Shown: positions 20,924 to 30,407, numbered from the stretch's first letter. The stretch: DNA of 64,000 bases from Altererythrobacter xiamenensis (GCF_900177715.1 NZ_FXWG01000001.1:558001-622000), one strand, 5' to 3'. Notes: generated from the sequence alone by a model not told the origin. Numbers and translations are program-made.

Positions 20924-22296
20924 ACGCTGCCACCTTGCGCAAGAGCAGCCTGAATCTCTTCGGAAGCACCGGTCAACGCGCCGACGACCTGGCGAAAATG
21001 CTCTCCGCGCCTCTCGTAGTCCCGGAACTGATCGAAGCTGGCGCAGGCGGGCGATAGGAGGATGACATCACCGGCGCGCGCATTTTCCATCGCTGCGCGT
21101 ACGGCTTCGCAAAGCAGTTCGGCGCGGGTAACGGGCACGTGAGGCTCAAGCAATTCTGCGAAGCGCGGCCCCGCCTCACCGATAGTGTAAGCATGGGCAA
21201 TATTGCCAAGGTGCTGCTCGCAAGGGCCGAGTCCGTCTTCCTTGGGCAGACCACCCACGATCCAGTGGATCCGCGGCGCACCGCTATTGATCGCAGGATC
21301 GGGCGGGTAGGCGGCAAGTGCAGGTGCGGTGCTATCCGGATTGGTTGCCTTGCTGTCGTTGATGAAAAGCACGCCCTCGTGTTCGGTCACTCGCTCCATC
21401 CGGTGCGGCAAGCCGCTGAAGGCCTTGAGCGCAGCTTCCCATTGCGAGCGCCCGACGCCCAGAGCCTCCACCAGCGCGACCGCAACGGTTGCATTCTCAA
21501 GGTTGTGAGGCCCCTGCAGACCGAGCCAGTCGGCCTGCATTGCCTCAAGTTCGCTTTCGTCTGCGATCGCCACCTTGCCCGAGGGTCGACGTTGCCGCTC
21601 GACCTCGTAGATCGCGCGGGTTGTCGGATCACCGTTACCGAATACCGCGAACTGGCTGACCGATTGCATGGAGAAGAGACGGCCTTTCGAAAAGGCATAT
21701 TTCTCGAAATTGCCGTCATAGCGGTCGAGATGATCCGGCGTGATGTTGAGCAAGGCCGCTGCATCGCATGCGAGCGAACGCGTGAGGTCAATCTGATAGC
21801 TCGACAGTTCGAGCACATAGACCCCGCCTTCCGGCAGGGGCTCCTGCCCAAGGATGGGCAGGCCGATATTGCCGCCCATCAGCGCGGGGATTCCCGCCTC
21901 TTTCAGGATGTGATGCACAAGCGCAGTCGTCGTGCTCTTGCCGTTGGTGCCAGTGATGCCGACCACCTTGTGCAGCGGCAGGGCCGCGCGGGCGAGCGCA
22001 AACAGCTCGATATCGCCGATCACCGGAACGCCGAAGCGCTCGGCATGCGGCGCAATCGGGTGGGTGTTGAGCGGAACACCGGGCGAGACCACAACGCCGT
22101 CGAAACCGGTCAGATCGGCTTCGAGCGGATCGGCGAGCGTCACCCGCCCCTCGAACGGTTCGCGCGCGTTTTCCTGCCGGTCCCACGCAAGCACCTCGGC
22201 ACCGCTCGCGAGCAAGCTCTCGACCGCCGCTGCGCCGGAGCGCGCGAGACCGAGGACTGCATATTTCTTTCCGGCGAAGGCGGAGGAAGTGATCAC
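20920..22296 (-). CDS. murD: UDP-N-acetylmuramoyl-L-alanine--D-glutamate ligase
   Basis: Adds D-Glu to UDP-MurNAc-L-Ala with ATP in the cytoplasm. The 458-residue protein has a Rossmann-like N-domain (YAVLGLARSGAAAVESLLAS), the ATP loop GITGTNGKSTTTALV, NITPDHLDRYDGNFEKY, and FINDSKATNPDSTAPALAA in the C-terminal domain. It follows mraY by 10 bp and overlaps ftsW by 4 bp. Length and motifs are normal for the family. Confidence 0.97.
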   Translation of the reverse strand: MITSSAFAGKKYAVLGLARSGAAAVESLLASGAEVLAWDRQENAREPFEGRVTLADPLEADLTGFDGVVVSPGVPLNTHPIAPHAERFGVPVIGDIELFALARAALPLHKVVGITGTNGKSTTTALVHHILKEAGIPALMGGNIGLPILGQEPLPEGGVYVLELSSYQIDLTRSLACDAAALLNITPDHLDRYDGNFEKYAFSKGRLFSMQSVSQFAVFGNGDPTTRAIYEVERQRRPSGKVAIADESELEAMQADWLGLQGPHNLENATVAVALVEALGVGRSQWEAALKAFSGLPHRMERVTEHEGVLFINDSKATNPDSTAPALAAYPPDPAINSGAPRIHWIVGGLPKEDGLGPCEQHLGNIAHAYTIGEAGPRFAELLEPHVPVTRAELLCEAVRAAMENARAGDVILLSPACASFDQFRDYERRGEHFRQVVGALTGASEEIQAALAQGGSV

Positions 22297-22306
22297 GAGA
22301 CGCCCG

Positions 22307-23377
22307 TCACCTCAGCTTGAGCGTGGCGAGACCGGCCATGGCGAGGACGATGGAGATGATCCAGAAGCGGATCACGACCTTGCTCTCGCTCCAGCCGAGC
22401 TGTTCGAAATGGTGGTGGATCGGCGCCATGCGGAAGATGCGCTTGCCGGTGCGCTTGAACCAGAAGACCTGGATGATGACGCTGGCGGTTTCGGCGACGA
22501 ACAGGCCACCGACGATCAGCAGCACGATCTCGTGATGGCTGGCAACCGCGACTGCGCCGAGCGCTCCGCCAAGGGCAAGGCTTCCGGTGTCACCCATGAA
22601 AACCGCAGCGGGCGGCGCGTTGAACCAGAGGAATGCGAGGCCGCCACCCATGATCGCGGCGCAGAAAATCGCCAACTCGCCAGCGCCGGGGACATGCGGA
22701 ATGCCGAGATACTCGGAATAATCGACGCGCCCGACGAGATAGGCGATCAGCGCGAATGTGCCCGCCGCGATGATCACCGGCATGATTGCAAGTCCGTCCA
22801 GTCCATCCGTCAGGTTCACGGCATTGCCGAAGCCGACAATCAGCGTCGCGGCAAAGAGATAGTAGAAGGGACCAAGCGGGATCGCGACGTTGCTCAGGAA
22901 TGGCACGTAAAGGTCGGTGTTGACCTGATCGACGATGATATAGGCGGCAGCGCCTGCGATGATGAACTCGAACAGCAGGCGGGTCTTGCCCGATACGCCC
23001 TTGTGACTGGCCTTCGTGACCTTGTCATAATCATCCATGAAACCGATCAGGCCGAAGCCTGCGGTGACGGCGAGGCAAGCCCAGACGAAGGGATTGCGCG
23101 GGTCCATCCACAAGAGGAGCGAGACGGTCAGCGCGATCAGGATCATCAGACCGCCCATGGTCGGCGTGCCGACCTTGGCCTGGTGCGACTGCGGGCCATC
23201 GGCACGGATCGGCTGGCCCTTGCCCTGGCGCACGCGAAGAAGATTGATGAAGCGCGGACCGATGATCAGCCCGAGAAAGAGCGCGGTGATCAGCGTCGCG
23301 CCGGCGCGAAAGGTCTGGTAGCGTACGAGATTGAATACGCCTTCAAAACCCAGCCACTCGGCGATCAGATAGAGCAT
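22307..23377 (-). CDS. mraY: phospho-N-acetylmuramoyl-pentapeptide-transferase
   Basis: Integral membrane enzyme that moves phospho-MurNAc-pentapeptide onto undecaprenyl phosphate, forming lipid I. The protein is 356 residues with about ten membrane segments. Conserved parts are [20 protein letters not shown], the metal-binding [41 protein letters not shown] and the C-terminal [13 protein letters not shown]. It starts 17 bp after murF, the widest gap between mraZ and ftsA, and lies 10 bp before murD. Confidence 0.98.
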   Translation of the reverse strand: MLYLIAEWLGFEGVFNLVRYQTFRAGATLITALFLGLIIGPRFINLLRVRQGKGQPIRADGPQSHQAKVGTPTMGGLMILIALTVSLLLWMDPRNPFVWACLAVTAGFGLIGFMDDYDKVTKASHKGVSGKTRLLFEFIIAGAAAYIIVDQVNTDLYVPFLSNVAIPLGPFYYLFAATLIVGFGNAVNLTDGLDGLAIMPVIIAAGTFALIAYLVGRVDYSEYLGIPHVPGAGELAIFCAAIMGGGLAFLWFNAPPAAVFMGDTGSLALGGALGAVAVASHHEIVLLIVGGLFVAETASVIIQVFWFKRTGKRIFRMAPIHHHFEQLGWSESKVVIRFWIISIVLAMAGLATLKLR

Positions 23378-23394
23378 TCAACTGTCCTAGGGCC

Positions 23395-24852
23395 TCATCC
23401 TTCGAGGCCTGCGAAATGTGCCACCAACTTGCCGAGACCGACCGAGTTGGATCCCTTGACCAGAACCGCGTCCCCTGCGGTTACGCCATAATCCTCCAGC
23501 GCCGCGATCGCCTCTGCAGGATTACTGCAATGCGCGAAGGTGATGGCGTTGTGAATCCCGCCGCCACTCGCTTTCCCCAGTTCCCGTGCGAGTGCGCGCA
23601 TTTCCTCGCCCACCAGCACCGCATGATCGATTTTTCCCTCGATCAGCGCCTCGGTGAGCTGCGCGTGGAAGCGCTCGGCGAAATCGCCCAGCTCTTTCAT
23701 GCTGCCCAGCACCGCGAGGCGTCGAGTCGCTGGCGTGTGCCCCAATTGGCGCAAGGTTGCGCGCATGGAGGCCGGATTGGCGTTATAGCTTTCGTCGATC
23801 AGCAATGCCTTGCCGCCAGCTGCCGCGATACGATGACGAGCGCCGCGTCCCTTGAGCCCGCCCATCTCTGCCAGCGCAAGTCCGGCTGCGGCGAGATCGC
23901 CGCCCGCCGCACGAACCGTCGCCATCACGCCGAGCGAGTTGGCGATCCAGTGCTCGCCCGGCTCCGCAACCGAATAGCACAGCCGTGCGTCCCCGAGGTC
24001 GGCGGTGACCAGCGAACCGCCATTGGCGCTGGGGATCGCATCGAGCAGGCGCACGTCAGCGTCCTTGCTCGCGCCGAAAGTGAGAACCTTGGCACCCAGC
24101 GCGCGGGCGCGTGCGATCAATTGTGCGGAGTATTCGCTGTCGGCCGGAATCACGGCCGTGCCGCCTTCGACCAGGCCGCCGAAAATCTCTGCCTTGGCGT
24201 CGGCGATCGCCTCCATACTGCCAAGGTTCTCGATATGCGCCGGTGCGATGGTGGTGATTAGCGCCACGTTCGGGCGCACATGGCGCGTGAGAACGTCGAT
24301 CTCGCCCTTGTGGTTCATGCCCATTTCGAACACGCCGTAGCGACTGCGCGCAGGCATCCGGGCAAGGCTCAAGGGCACGCCGACATGGTTGTTGTAGCTG
24401 CGCACGCTGCGGTGGCATGCCCCGCGGCTAGCACGATCGAGCGCGTTGAAGATCGCTTCCTTGACGCCGGTCTTGCCGACCGAGCCGGTTACCCCGATCC
24501 GCACCGCATCGGTCCGGTCGCGTGCTGCATGGGCAAGAGCGTGGAGCGCCGCGGTCGTATCTTCTACCAGCACGTGCGGATAATCGACCGGGCGATCAAC
24601 AATCGCGGCAACTGCGCCATTGGCAAAGGCCTTGTCGATGAACTTGTGCCCGTCCATCGCCTCGCCCTTGAGCGCGACAAACAGGTCACCGCCGCGCACA
24701 TCGCGCGAATCCATTTCGACGCCCGAGGCCTGGAAATCATGGCTGGCGGTGCCGCCGGTTGCCGCAGCAATCTCGCGCGCCGACCACAATGCAAGCGGCA
24801 GGGCGTCGCGGGCCTCGGTCGGCCAGGCAATGAGAGCTGGATGCGTCGCCAT
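23395..24852 (-). CDS. murF: UDP-N-acetylmuramoyl-tripeptide--D-alanyl-D-alanine ligase
   Basis: Adds D-Ala-D-Ala to the UDP-MurNAc tripeptide with ATP. The 485-residue protein has the N-terminal uridine-binding domain (GVEMDSRDVRGGDLFVALKG), an ATP loop GVTGSVGKTGVKEA, the pattern TTIAPAHIENLGSMEAIADAK and a C-terminal domain with DESYNANPASMRA. The start ATG 24852 overlaps the murE stop by one base (TGATG). Length is slightly above the E. coli protein (452) because of the N-terminal extension MATHPALIAWPTEARDALP. Confidence 0.96.
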   Translation of the reverse strand: MATHPALIAWPTEARDALPLALWSAREIAAATGGTASHDFQASGVEMDSRDVRGGDLFVALKGEAMDGHKFIDKAFANGAVAAIVDRPVDYPHVLVEDTTAALHALAHAARDRTDAVRIGVTGSVGKTGVKEAIFNALDRASRGACHRSVRSYNNHVGVPLSLARMPARSRYGVFEMGMNHKGEIDVLTRHVRPNVALITTIAPAHIENLGSMEAIADAKAEIFGGLVEGGTAVIPADSEYSAQLIARARALGAKVLTFGASKDADVRLLDAIPSANGGSLVTADLGDARLCYSVAEPGEHWIANSLGVMATVRAAGGDLAAAGLALAEMGGLKGRGARHRIAAAGGKALLIDESYNANPASMRATLRQLGHTPATRRLAVLGSMKELGDFAERFHAQLTEALIEGKIDHAVLVGEEMRALARELGKASGGGIHNAITFAHCSNPAEAIAALEDYGVTAGDAVLVKGSNSVGLGKLVAHFAGLEG

Positions 24853-26351
24853 CAGGCCGCTCCCTGCTCTGCCGCGCATTCGCGCGCAACCGTCACATCG
24901 TCGAAAGGCAATACCCGCATATTTTCCCCCGAGCCTATTATCTGGCCTTGTTCATGTCCCTTGCCGGCGATCAGCACGATGTCGTGCGCACCTGCCAGCC
25001 GGATCGCTTCGGCTATCGCGGCGCGTCGGCCGCCGATTTCCTGCGCGCCCTCGCTCCCGGCTGCATGCACACCCTTCATGACTTGCGCCCGGATCGCGCC
25101 TGCGTCTTCGCCGCGCGGGTTGTCATCGGTGACGATGACGATGTCGGACTGATCGGCCGCTGCACGCCCCATCGGCTCGCGCTTGCCAGCATCGCGATCG
25201 CCGCCCGCGCCGAACACGGTGATAAGCCTGCCATTTTTCTCCGCATCGACATGGGGTTTGAGCGCAGCAATAGCCGCCTCGATCGCGTCGGGCGTATGCG
25301 CGTAGTCGACATAAACGGGCGAACCTTGCGGGGCGATGACTGCGCGCTCGAGCCGGCCGCGCACCGGCTGCAGGCGGCCGACAGCATCGAACACCATCGA
25401 AGCGTCCGCGCCGCTGACCAGCGCGAGCCCCGCCGCAACCAGCGCGTTGGACGCCTGATAGGCCCCGATCAGCGGCAGCTTGATGGTGCGCTGCATCCCC
25501 TCATATTCGATTTCGAGCGTCTGGCCGAGCTGTGTCGGTGTGCGGGCAAGCAGGCGAATGTCCTCGCCCTGCTCGCCCGCCGTAAACACGCGCAGCGCCC
25601 GTTGTTGCGCGTGTTCGATGGCGCGGCGGGTCCACTCGCTGCCTTCCCCGCCATGCCAGATAACCGCCGTTCCGCCGTCATCGACCACTTCGTCGAAAAG
25701 GCGCATCTTGGCCGCGAAATAATCCTCCATATCCTTGTGATAATCGAGGTGATCGCGGCTGAAATTGGTGAAGGCGCAGGCCGATACCGGCACGCCTTCA
25801 TTGCGATATTGCGAGAGACCGTGGCTCGATGCTTCGTAAGCGACATGCGTCACGCCTTCGCGCGCCAGCCCGCTCATATTCGAAAGGAAGGTGACGATGT
25901 CAGGCGTCGTTAGGCCCGTCGACACGCTCTCGTCGGGGGTCGTCACGCCAAGCGTGCCGATGCTCGCAGCACGCTCTCCGCACATGCGCCAGATCTGCCG
26001 CGTCATTTCGACCGTGGAGGTCTTGCCGTTGGTCCCGGTGACCGCGACGATCACGTTCGGCATAGGAGTGAAGAAGCCCGCGGCAAGGCGTGCGAAGGCG
26101 CGGCGCGGCTCTTCGTCCGCTATATGCACCGCGCCTTCGACTGCGACCTCGGGGCGAGCCACGACAGCTACCGCTCCGGCTTGAATGGCTTCGGGGATCA
26201 CGTCTTCGGCATTGAAGCTTGCACCGCGAAAGGCACCAAAGACCGTGCCGGGTGCCACCTTGCGATGATCGATGGCGAAACCGGTCACGCTGGCATCGCC
26301 CCCCTCGCTGAGCGTAATCCCGGCCCGTTCTGCCAGCGCGCCCAGCTTCAT
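24852..26351 (-). CDS. murE: UDP-N-acetylmuramoyl-L-alanyl-D-glutamate--2,6-diaminopimelate ligase
   Basis: Adds meso-diaminopimelate to the dipeptide precursor. The protein is 499 residues with ATP loop VTGTNGKTSTVEM, FTNFSRDHLDYHKDMEDYF, and the DAP-selecting motif DNPRGED (Lys-type enzymes lack the DNPR arginine), so the wall is expected to be of the meso-DAP type. KGHEQGQIIG is near the C-terminus. It overlaps ftsI by 4 bp (ATGA) and murF by one base. Confidence 0.96.
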   Translation of the reverse strand: MKLGALAERAGITLSEGGDASVTGFAIDHRKVAPGTVFGAFRGASFNAEDVIPEAIQAGAVAVVARPEVAVEGAVHIADEEPRRAFARLAAGFFTPMPNVIVAVTGTNGKTSTVEMTRQIWRMCGERAASIGTLGVTTPDESVSTGLTTPDIVTFLSNMSGLAREGVTHVAYEASSHGLSQYRNEGVPVSACAFTNFSRDHLDYHKDMEDYFAAKMRLFDEVVDDGGTAVIWHGGEGSEWTRRAIEHAQQRALRVFTAGEQGEDIRLLARTPTQLGQTLEIEYEGMQRTIKLPLIGAYQASNALVAAGLALVSGADASMVFDAVGRLQPVRGRLERAVIAPQGSPVYVDYAHTPDAIEAAIAALKPHVDAEKNGRLITVFGAGGDRDAGKREPMGRAAADQSDIVIVTDDNPRGEDAGAIRAQVMKGVHAAGSEGAQEIGGRRAAIAEAIRLAGAHDIVLIAGKGHEQGQIIGSGENMRVLPFDDVTVARECAAEQGAA

Positions 26352-28069
26352 GACTTGCCCTTGACGACCAACGGCTTGAGATCGCTGATATCGACATCGC
26401 GGGTTGCGTCGGGCCGGATCCCAAGAACCGGTCCAATCCGCGGAACCAGCTTCCCGACGATCGGAGCCGCGGTCCAGCCGGCTGTCCGCTGGAAGGAGCT
26501 GGCGACGGTACCATGTGGCTCGTCTAGCATGGCGATCACGACATAGCGCGGGCGATCCATGGGAAAGGCTGCGGCGAAGGTCGAAACCAGCGAAGACTGG
26601 CGATAGCCGCCATTGCCCGGCTTTTCGGCGGAACCGGTCTTGCCACCGACACGGTATCCCGGCGCATCTGCATTCTTCCCGGTACCGTAGATCGTGATCA
26701 TGCGCAGCAGCTGGCGCATACGCGAAGAAGTCGAGGCCTTGAACACGCGGCGGCCACGTGGGGCAGCACCCGGTTCCAGCTTGCGCAAGGTTGCAGGCCG
26801 CCAGATTCCGCCATTCACCATCGCGGCATATGCACTGGCAAGGTGGAGCGGCGTGACCGCGATACCGTGACCGTAGCTTACCGTCATGTTGCGAAGGCGC
26901 GGCCAGTCATCGCCGGGCCAGATCGGGAATCCGCGAGCTGGAAGTTCGATGTAAGGGCGCTCGTTCATGCCGAGATCGATGAGGGTCTGACGCAGCCGCT
27001 TGGCACCCAGTTCGTCGGCGACCCGCGCGGTCACGGTATTCGACGAGTAGATCAACGTCTGAGGGACATTCAGCACTTCACCCTTGGGCTTCAGATCCTT
27101 GATACTGAACCGACCCACCTGAACCGGTGTCGCATTCCAGGGTTTGCCAAAATCCCTGACCACCCCGGCATCGATCGCCGCAGCAACGGTTATCGGCTTG
27201 AAGGTCGATCCAAGCTCGTAAACCTGGTTGGTCACCCGGTTGAACATGTTCTTTTCGCCTTCCTCGTCGATCCTGTTGGGATCGAACTCGGGAAGTGACG
27301 CAAGCGCCATGACCTCGCCAGTGTCGACGTCGAGGACGATTCCGGCCGCACCCATGGCGTTCACCGCCAGCATGCCCTTGCGAAGTTCATCCTCGAGCGC
27401 GCCCTGTACGCGCGCATCGATCGACAGGGGAATGGGATCGGCCCTTGTTGCCGGGTCGGTCAGATGCTTGTCGAGCACCTGCTCCATACCCACACGGCCA
27501 TGACCGTCGGCTGCGACATAGCCGAGAATATGCGCGCCCATCGAACCTTGCGGATAATGGCGGTCACTTTCACGCGGCATTTCGAGTGCAAGTTCGCCAA
27601 GAGCCTGAACGCGGTTCGCCTCTTCCGGCAGCACCCGGCGGCGCAAATATCCTGCACGGCCTGAAGCAAGCTTTTCGGCGACATCGACCGGATCGATGGA
27701 AGGAAAGATCGCGGCGAGTTCTTCGGCGATTTCGGCTGGCGGGCGCACCAGCGGTGTCCCGCCGTCGCCCAAAGCCTCGGGATTGTACCACAGCGCATAT
27801 GCCGGGAAAGCGCGCGCCAGCGGGGTACCATTGCGGTCGGTGATTTCCCCACGTGGCGGAAGCAGCGCCTCTTCAAGCGAAGTGCGGGTAAGCGCGCGAT
27901 CGGAGAGACCGAGATGGAAGATCCGCAGCACCGCTATGAAGGCAACCACGGCAAAGACCAAAGCGACCCATAATACGCGCCAACGCGCGGTGACGAGCGA
28001 CTGCCGCCGGATCGTCACCAGTTGCACCCTGCCTGTCGGGACGGCCATGCTGGCCGACAGCGCCGTCAT
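26348..28069 (-). CDS. ftsI: septal transpeptidase FtsI (penicillin-binding protein 3)
   Basis: Class B penicillin-binding protein of 573 residues that crosslinks septal peptidoglycan with FtsW. A cytoplasmic tail and one membrane segment (VLWVALVFAVVAFIAVLRIF) precede the pedestal domain and the transpeptidase domain. The active-site motifs are ELGSTFKP (SxxK), SSN and GGKTGSAEKPG (KTG). It overlaps both ftsL and murE by 4 bp. The pedestal region (DRNGTPLARAFPAYALWYNP) is typical. Confidence 0.96.
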   Translation of the reverse strand: MTALSASMAVPTGRVQLVTIRRQSLVTARWRVLWVALVFAVVAFIAVLRIFHLGLSDRALTRTSLEEALLPPRGEITDRNGTPLARAFPAYALWYNPEALGDGGTPLVRPPAEIAEELAAIFPSIDPVDVAEKLASGRAGYLRRRVLPEEANRVQALGELALEMPRESDRHYPQGSMGAHILGYVAADGHGRVGMEQVLDKHLTDPATRADPIPLSIDARVQGALEDELRKGMLAVNAMGAAGIVLDVDTGEVMALASLPEFDPNRIDEEGEKNMFNRVTNQVYELGSTFKPITVAAAIDAGVVRDFGKPWNATPVQVGRFSIKDLKPKGEVLNVPQTLIYSSNTVTARVADELGAKRLRQTLIDLGMNERPYIELPARGFPIWPGDDWPRLRNMTVSYGHGIAVTPLHLASAYAAMVNGGIWRPATLRKLEPGAAPRGRRVFKASTSSRMRQLLRMITIYGTGKNADAPGYRVGGKTGSAEKPGNGGYRQSSLVSTFAAAFPMDRPRYVVIAMLDEPHGTVASSFQRTAGWTAAPIVGKLVPRIGPVLGIRPDATRDVDISDLKPLVVKGKS

Positions 28070-28596
28070 TCAGCAACCTCTGCGGTCAGAATTGGGCGAG
28101 CCTGCGCCTGGCGAACAGGCGATGCCTCCGCGAGGAACTCACCGAAGGTCTGCGCGAAATCCTGATTGGCAGCGACTTGTTCGGCGACTGCAAGTTCGAC
28201 GGGCTTGCCTGTGAGCGGCGATACCATCTGGCGCTCATCCTCGCCCTGATCCGAATTTTCAGCGCGTGCGAAACGAACCGGATCGGGGGCACCCGGCGCG
28301 CGGGGCGCGCCAAGGCTCGCCAGCTGGCGTTCGTTTTCGAGATACTGGTCGGCGCGCGGCGCCTGGTAGCCGAACTCGACGACGTTCCAGTCGGACAGCT
28401 GGCGCTGGCTGGCGCGCGTCTCGAACTCGGTTTCGAGCATCAGCGTTTCGCGTTCGAGAGCGATAATCTCACGCTCGGCGAGGAGCACTTCACTCTTCAC
28501 CGCGTGAACGCGGAAACTCAGGACAAGGAACAGGCTCAGGCAAACGAGCAGGGCGGCGGCCCAGCCGATCTGGCGGAGGCGGCTACCGGCGATCAT
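28066..28596 (-). CDS. ftsL: cell division protein FtsL-like
   Basis: Small bitopic protein expected to form a coiled coil with FtsB and activate FtsWI. It is 176 residues: one membrane segment near residues 10-30 ([20 protein letters not shown]), then a heptad-like stretch ([19 protein letters not shown]). A long periplasmic Ala, Gln and Pro rich tail follows. The assignment rests on position between rsmH and ftsI, topology and the coiled coil, since FtsL sequences diverge strongly. The tail makes it 60-80 residues longer than typical FtsL. Its start overlaps rsmH as ATGA. Confidence 0.8.
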   Translation of the reverse strand: MIAGSRLRQIGWAAALLVCLSLFLVLSFRVHAVKSEVLLAEREIIALERETLMLETEFETRASQRQLSDWNVVEFGYQAPRADQYLENERQLASLGAPRAPGAPDPVRFARAENSDQGEDERQMVSPLTGKPVELAVAEQVAANQDFAQTFGEFLAEASPVRQAQARPILTAEVAE

Positions 28597-29555
28597 GCGA
28601 CGAGCTCCCGTGCCGGGGCGTCGGTGCGGATAGCATGGCGCAAGGTGGACGAGCGCGCGCGCGGGTTGCGCGCAATTTCCGCAGCGCCCGGGCGAATGGC
28701 CTTGGAAACTTTTTCGAAAACGACAGGCGCCTGATCCAGTTGGGGCAGGTGGCGAGAGCCGCCGCCGCGCTGCGAGGCATCGCGCAGGAAGCGCTTGACG
28801 ATCCGGTCCTCCAGGCTGTGGAAGCTGACGACCGCCAGCCGTCCGCCAGCGCGTAGCAGGTGTTCCGCGGCATTGAGACCGGCGCGCAGTTCGCCCAGCT
28901 CGTCATTCACATGGATGCGCACCGCCTGGAATGTGCGGGTCGCGGGATCTTTCTTGTCGGTCGGCTTGTGCCCCAATGCCTTCCGCACCACGCGAGCGAG
29001 ATCGCCGGTCGTCTGCAGCGGACGGGCGGCAACGATCGCGCGGGCGACGCGGCGCGACTGGCGCTCCTCGCCATAGTCAAACAGAACGTCGGCGATTTGA
29101 TCGACCTCGGCAGAATTGAGGAAGTCGGCTGCGCTCGTCCCCTCCTGGCTCATCCGCATGTCGAGCGGGCCGCCGGCGCTGAAGGCAAAGCCGCGCTCCG
29201 CCTGGTCGAGCTGCATCGAGCTGACACCGATGTCCATCGTCACACCGTCGACCTGCGCCACGCCCGCTTCGGCGAGAGCATCGACCATTTCCGAAAAGCG
29301 CCGCGGATGGAGCACGAGGCGCGGAGGGGTGGTTCGCGCTTCTGCCCATCCGCGGCCCTCGGTGATCGCGCTGGGGTCGCGATCAAAGGCGTGAACGGTC
29401 GCGCCGCGTTCGAGCAGCGCACGAGTGTATCCGCCGGCACCGAATGTGGCGTCGACAATCACGTCGCCCGGCTGCGGATCGAGCGCAGCGACAACTTCGT
29501 CCAGGAGGACGGGAATGTGCGGGGCATCGCCCGGAAGATCGGTCGGCGCGCTCAT
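28593..29555 (-). CDS. rsmH: 16S rRNA (cytosine(1402)-N(4))-methyltransferase
   Basis: SAM-dependent methyltransferase that modifies C1402 in the ribosomal P site (older name mraW). The protein is 320 residues with [13 protein letters not shown] at the start, the SAM motif [37 protein letters not shown]-region equivalent [14 protein letters not shown], and [16 protein letters not shown] near the C-terminus. The start ATG 29555 overlaps the mraZ stop by 4 bp. The second gene of the dcw operon, as in most bacteria. Confidence 0.97.
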   Translation of the reverse strand: MSAPTDLPGDAPHIPVLLDEVVAALDPQPGDVIVDATFGAGGYTRALLERGATVHAFDRDPSAITEGRGWAEARTTPPRLVLHPRRFSEMVDALAEAGVAQVDGVTMDIGVSSMQLDQAERGFAFSAGGPLDMRMSQEGTSAADFLNSAEVDQIADVLFDYGEERQSRRVARAIVAARPLQTTGDLARVVRKALGHKPTDKKDPATRTFQAVRIHVNDELGELRAGLNAAEHLLRAGGRLAVVSFHSLEDRIVKRFLRDASQRGGGSRHLPQLDQAPVVFEKVSKAIRPGAAEIARNPRARSSTLRHAIRTDAPARELVA

Positions 29556-30040
29556 TTCTTCTTCGCCTTCGCTTCGGAAACGAGGTTTTCGCAGGCCGCC
29601 TGCGCGCTTTCCCACTCGCTGCCCATCGCGGCGAGCTCTTCGGGGTTCCAGATGGTGAAGAAGCGGCCTGCACCCTGGAAATAGAGCCCGTCCTCGACCC
29701 GGCCCAGCGAGCGCAGGTGATCGGGCATGACGAAGCGGCCACTCTCGTCGAACGGGATTTCGACGAAGCCGAAGAGCTGGTTGGCGCGGAGGTCGCGGTC
29801 GAAATCATCCCTGCCAAGGCGCAGTGCGCGTTCTTCCTCGCGGTCGAGCTGTACTTCGAGTTCAGCCTTGCGCGAGAGACCGAAGCCGACGAGGCAGTTC
29901 CAGCGTTCGTGTTTGGCGAGACAGAGGACGCGCCCTTCCGAGCTTTCCTTCACGGCTTTGCGGAAAAGCGGAGGCAGGACGAAACGGCTCTTATCGCCCG
30001 CGGGCGAATAAGCCTGTCCGCTGTACCCTCCGAAAGACAC
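29552..30040 (-). CDS. mraZ: division/cell wall cluster transcriptional repressor MraZ
   Basis: AbrB-like DNA-binding protein that usually represses its own dcw operon. The 162-residue protein has two repeated swapped-hairpin domains, each with the DxxxR signature: [14 protein letters not shown] and [17 protein letters not shown]. The start is GTG 30040, with GGAG eight bases upstream. The length is a little above the usual 140-150 because of a Lys/Ala-rich tail ([17 protein letters not shown]). It is the first gene of the 19-kb cluster, and candidate operators for it lie 150-340 bp upstream. Confidence 0.95.
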   Translation of the reverse strand: MSFGGYSGQAYSPAGDKSRFVLPPLFRKAVKESSEGRVLCLAKHERWNCLVGFGLSRKAELEVQLDREEERALRLGRDDFDRDLRANQLFGFVEIPFDESGRFVMPDHLRSLGRVEDGLYFQGAGRFFTIWNPEELAAMGSEWESAQAACENLVSEAKAKKK

Positions 30041-30186
30041 CTGTGAATCTCCGCCCTAAGCCCCGTTTCCGGCATGCCTTCTCCGCCGCCACCAACGCGC
30101 AAGGGCGGGTAGCGCGCCGCCTTTTCACTGGCGGCACATCACGAAGCGGCATGTCCGATGGATGATGGTCATATCGCGGGCACGAC

Positions 30187-30220
30187 GGGGATGAAAGGGA
30201 TTTTTGCGGGATTTCACGGG
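30187..30220 (+). promoter_or_regulatory. four phased GGG boxes, candidate MraZ operator
   Basis: GGG triplets begin at 30188, 30197, 30208 and 30218, i.e. every 9-11 bases, three of them followed by AT. MraZ of E. coli recognises TGGG repeats at 10-bp spacing. The boxes read on the strand opposite to mraZ and overlap the start point expected from the promoter at 30231-30259. Assignment is by analogy. Confidence 0.45.
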
Positions 30221-30230
30221 ATAAGGTAGT

Positions 30231-30259
30231 AAATATCTGATTTACCATAGTTTATTCAA
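30231..30259 (-). promoter_or_regulatory. candidate sigma-70 type promoter for the dcw operon
   Basis: On the minus strand TTGAAT is followed after 17 bases by ATATTT in the only strongly AT-rich segment between the upstream gene and mraZ. This would give a leader of about 185 nt. The -10 match is poor, so the exact site is uncertain. Confidence 0.35.
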
Positions 30260-30327
30260 AGTCGATTATCTTTAGAAATCTCGGAGATATCCTCAGGGTT
30301 TCCCCTCAATCGTCTGAAATCGATGGT

Positions 30328-30355
30328 GAATCGCCGCTGGAGTCGGTTTCGACTC
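30328..30355. promoter_or_regulatory. cluster of three GANTC (CcrM methylation) sites
   Basis: GAATC at 30328, GAGTC at 30340 and GACTC at 30351 lie within 28 bp. The last two are arms of the inverted repeat GAGTCG-gttt-CGACTC. In alphaproteobacteria CcrM methylates GANTC, and GcrA responds to its methylation state at division-gene promoters. Confidence 0.5.
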
Positions 30356-30362
30356 GGATTTT

Positions 30363-30376
30363 CCCGTGAAATCCCC
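30363..30376 (-). promoter_or_regulatory. second GGG-box pair, inverted copy of part of the mraZ operator
   Basis: The minus strand reads GGGGATTTCACGGG. Thirteen of these bases (GGGATTTCACGGG) occur exactly on the plus strand at 30208-30220. The two copies face each other about 140 bp apart across the promoter segment. Confidence 0.45.
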
Positions 30377-30380
30377 GATC

Positions 30381-30399
30381 CGGGTCGAGCCTCGACCCG
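30381..30399 (-). terminator. hairpin directly behind the DUF4350-like gene
   Basis: Perfect 8-bp stem CGGGTCGA/TCGACCCG with a 3-nt loop, starting nine bases after the stop codon at 30408. There is no T run, so it is either a weak or Rho-assisted terminator or a transcript end stabiliser. Confidence 0.4.
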
Positions 30400-30407
30400 C
30401 AAGCCGT

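Larger units (their letters stand above)
30041..30407 (-). promoter_or_regulatory. mraZ upstream region, 367 bp without a gene
   Basis: The longest gene-free stretch apart from the btuB leader. It holds, from the mraZ start outward, a GC-rich leader of about 180 nt, phased GGG boxes (30187-30220), an AT-rich promoter-like segment (30231-30260), three GANTC sites (30328-30355), a second pair of GGG boxes in opposite orientation (30363-30376), and a hairpin behind the upstream gene (30381-30399). No open frame with coding character is seen. Confidence 0.7.
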
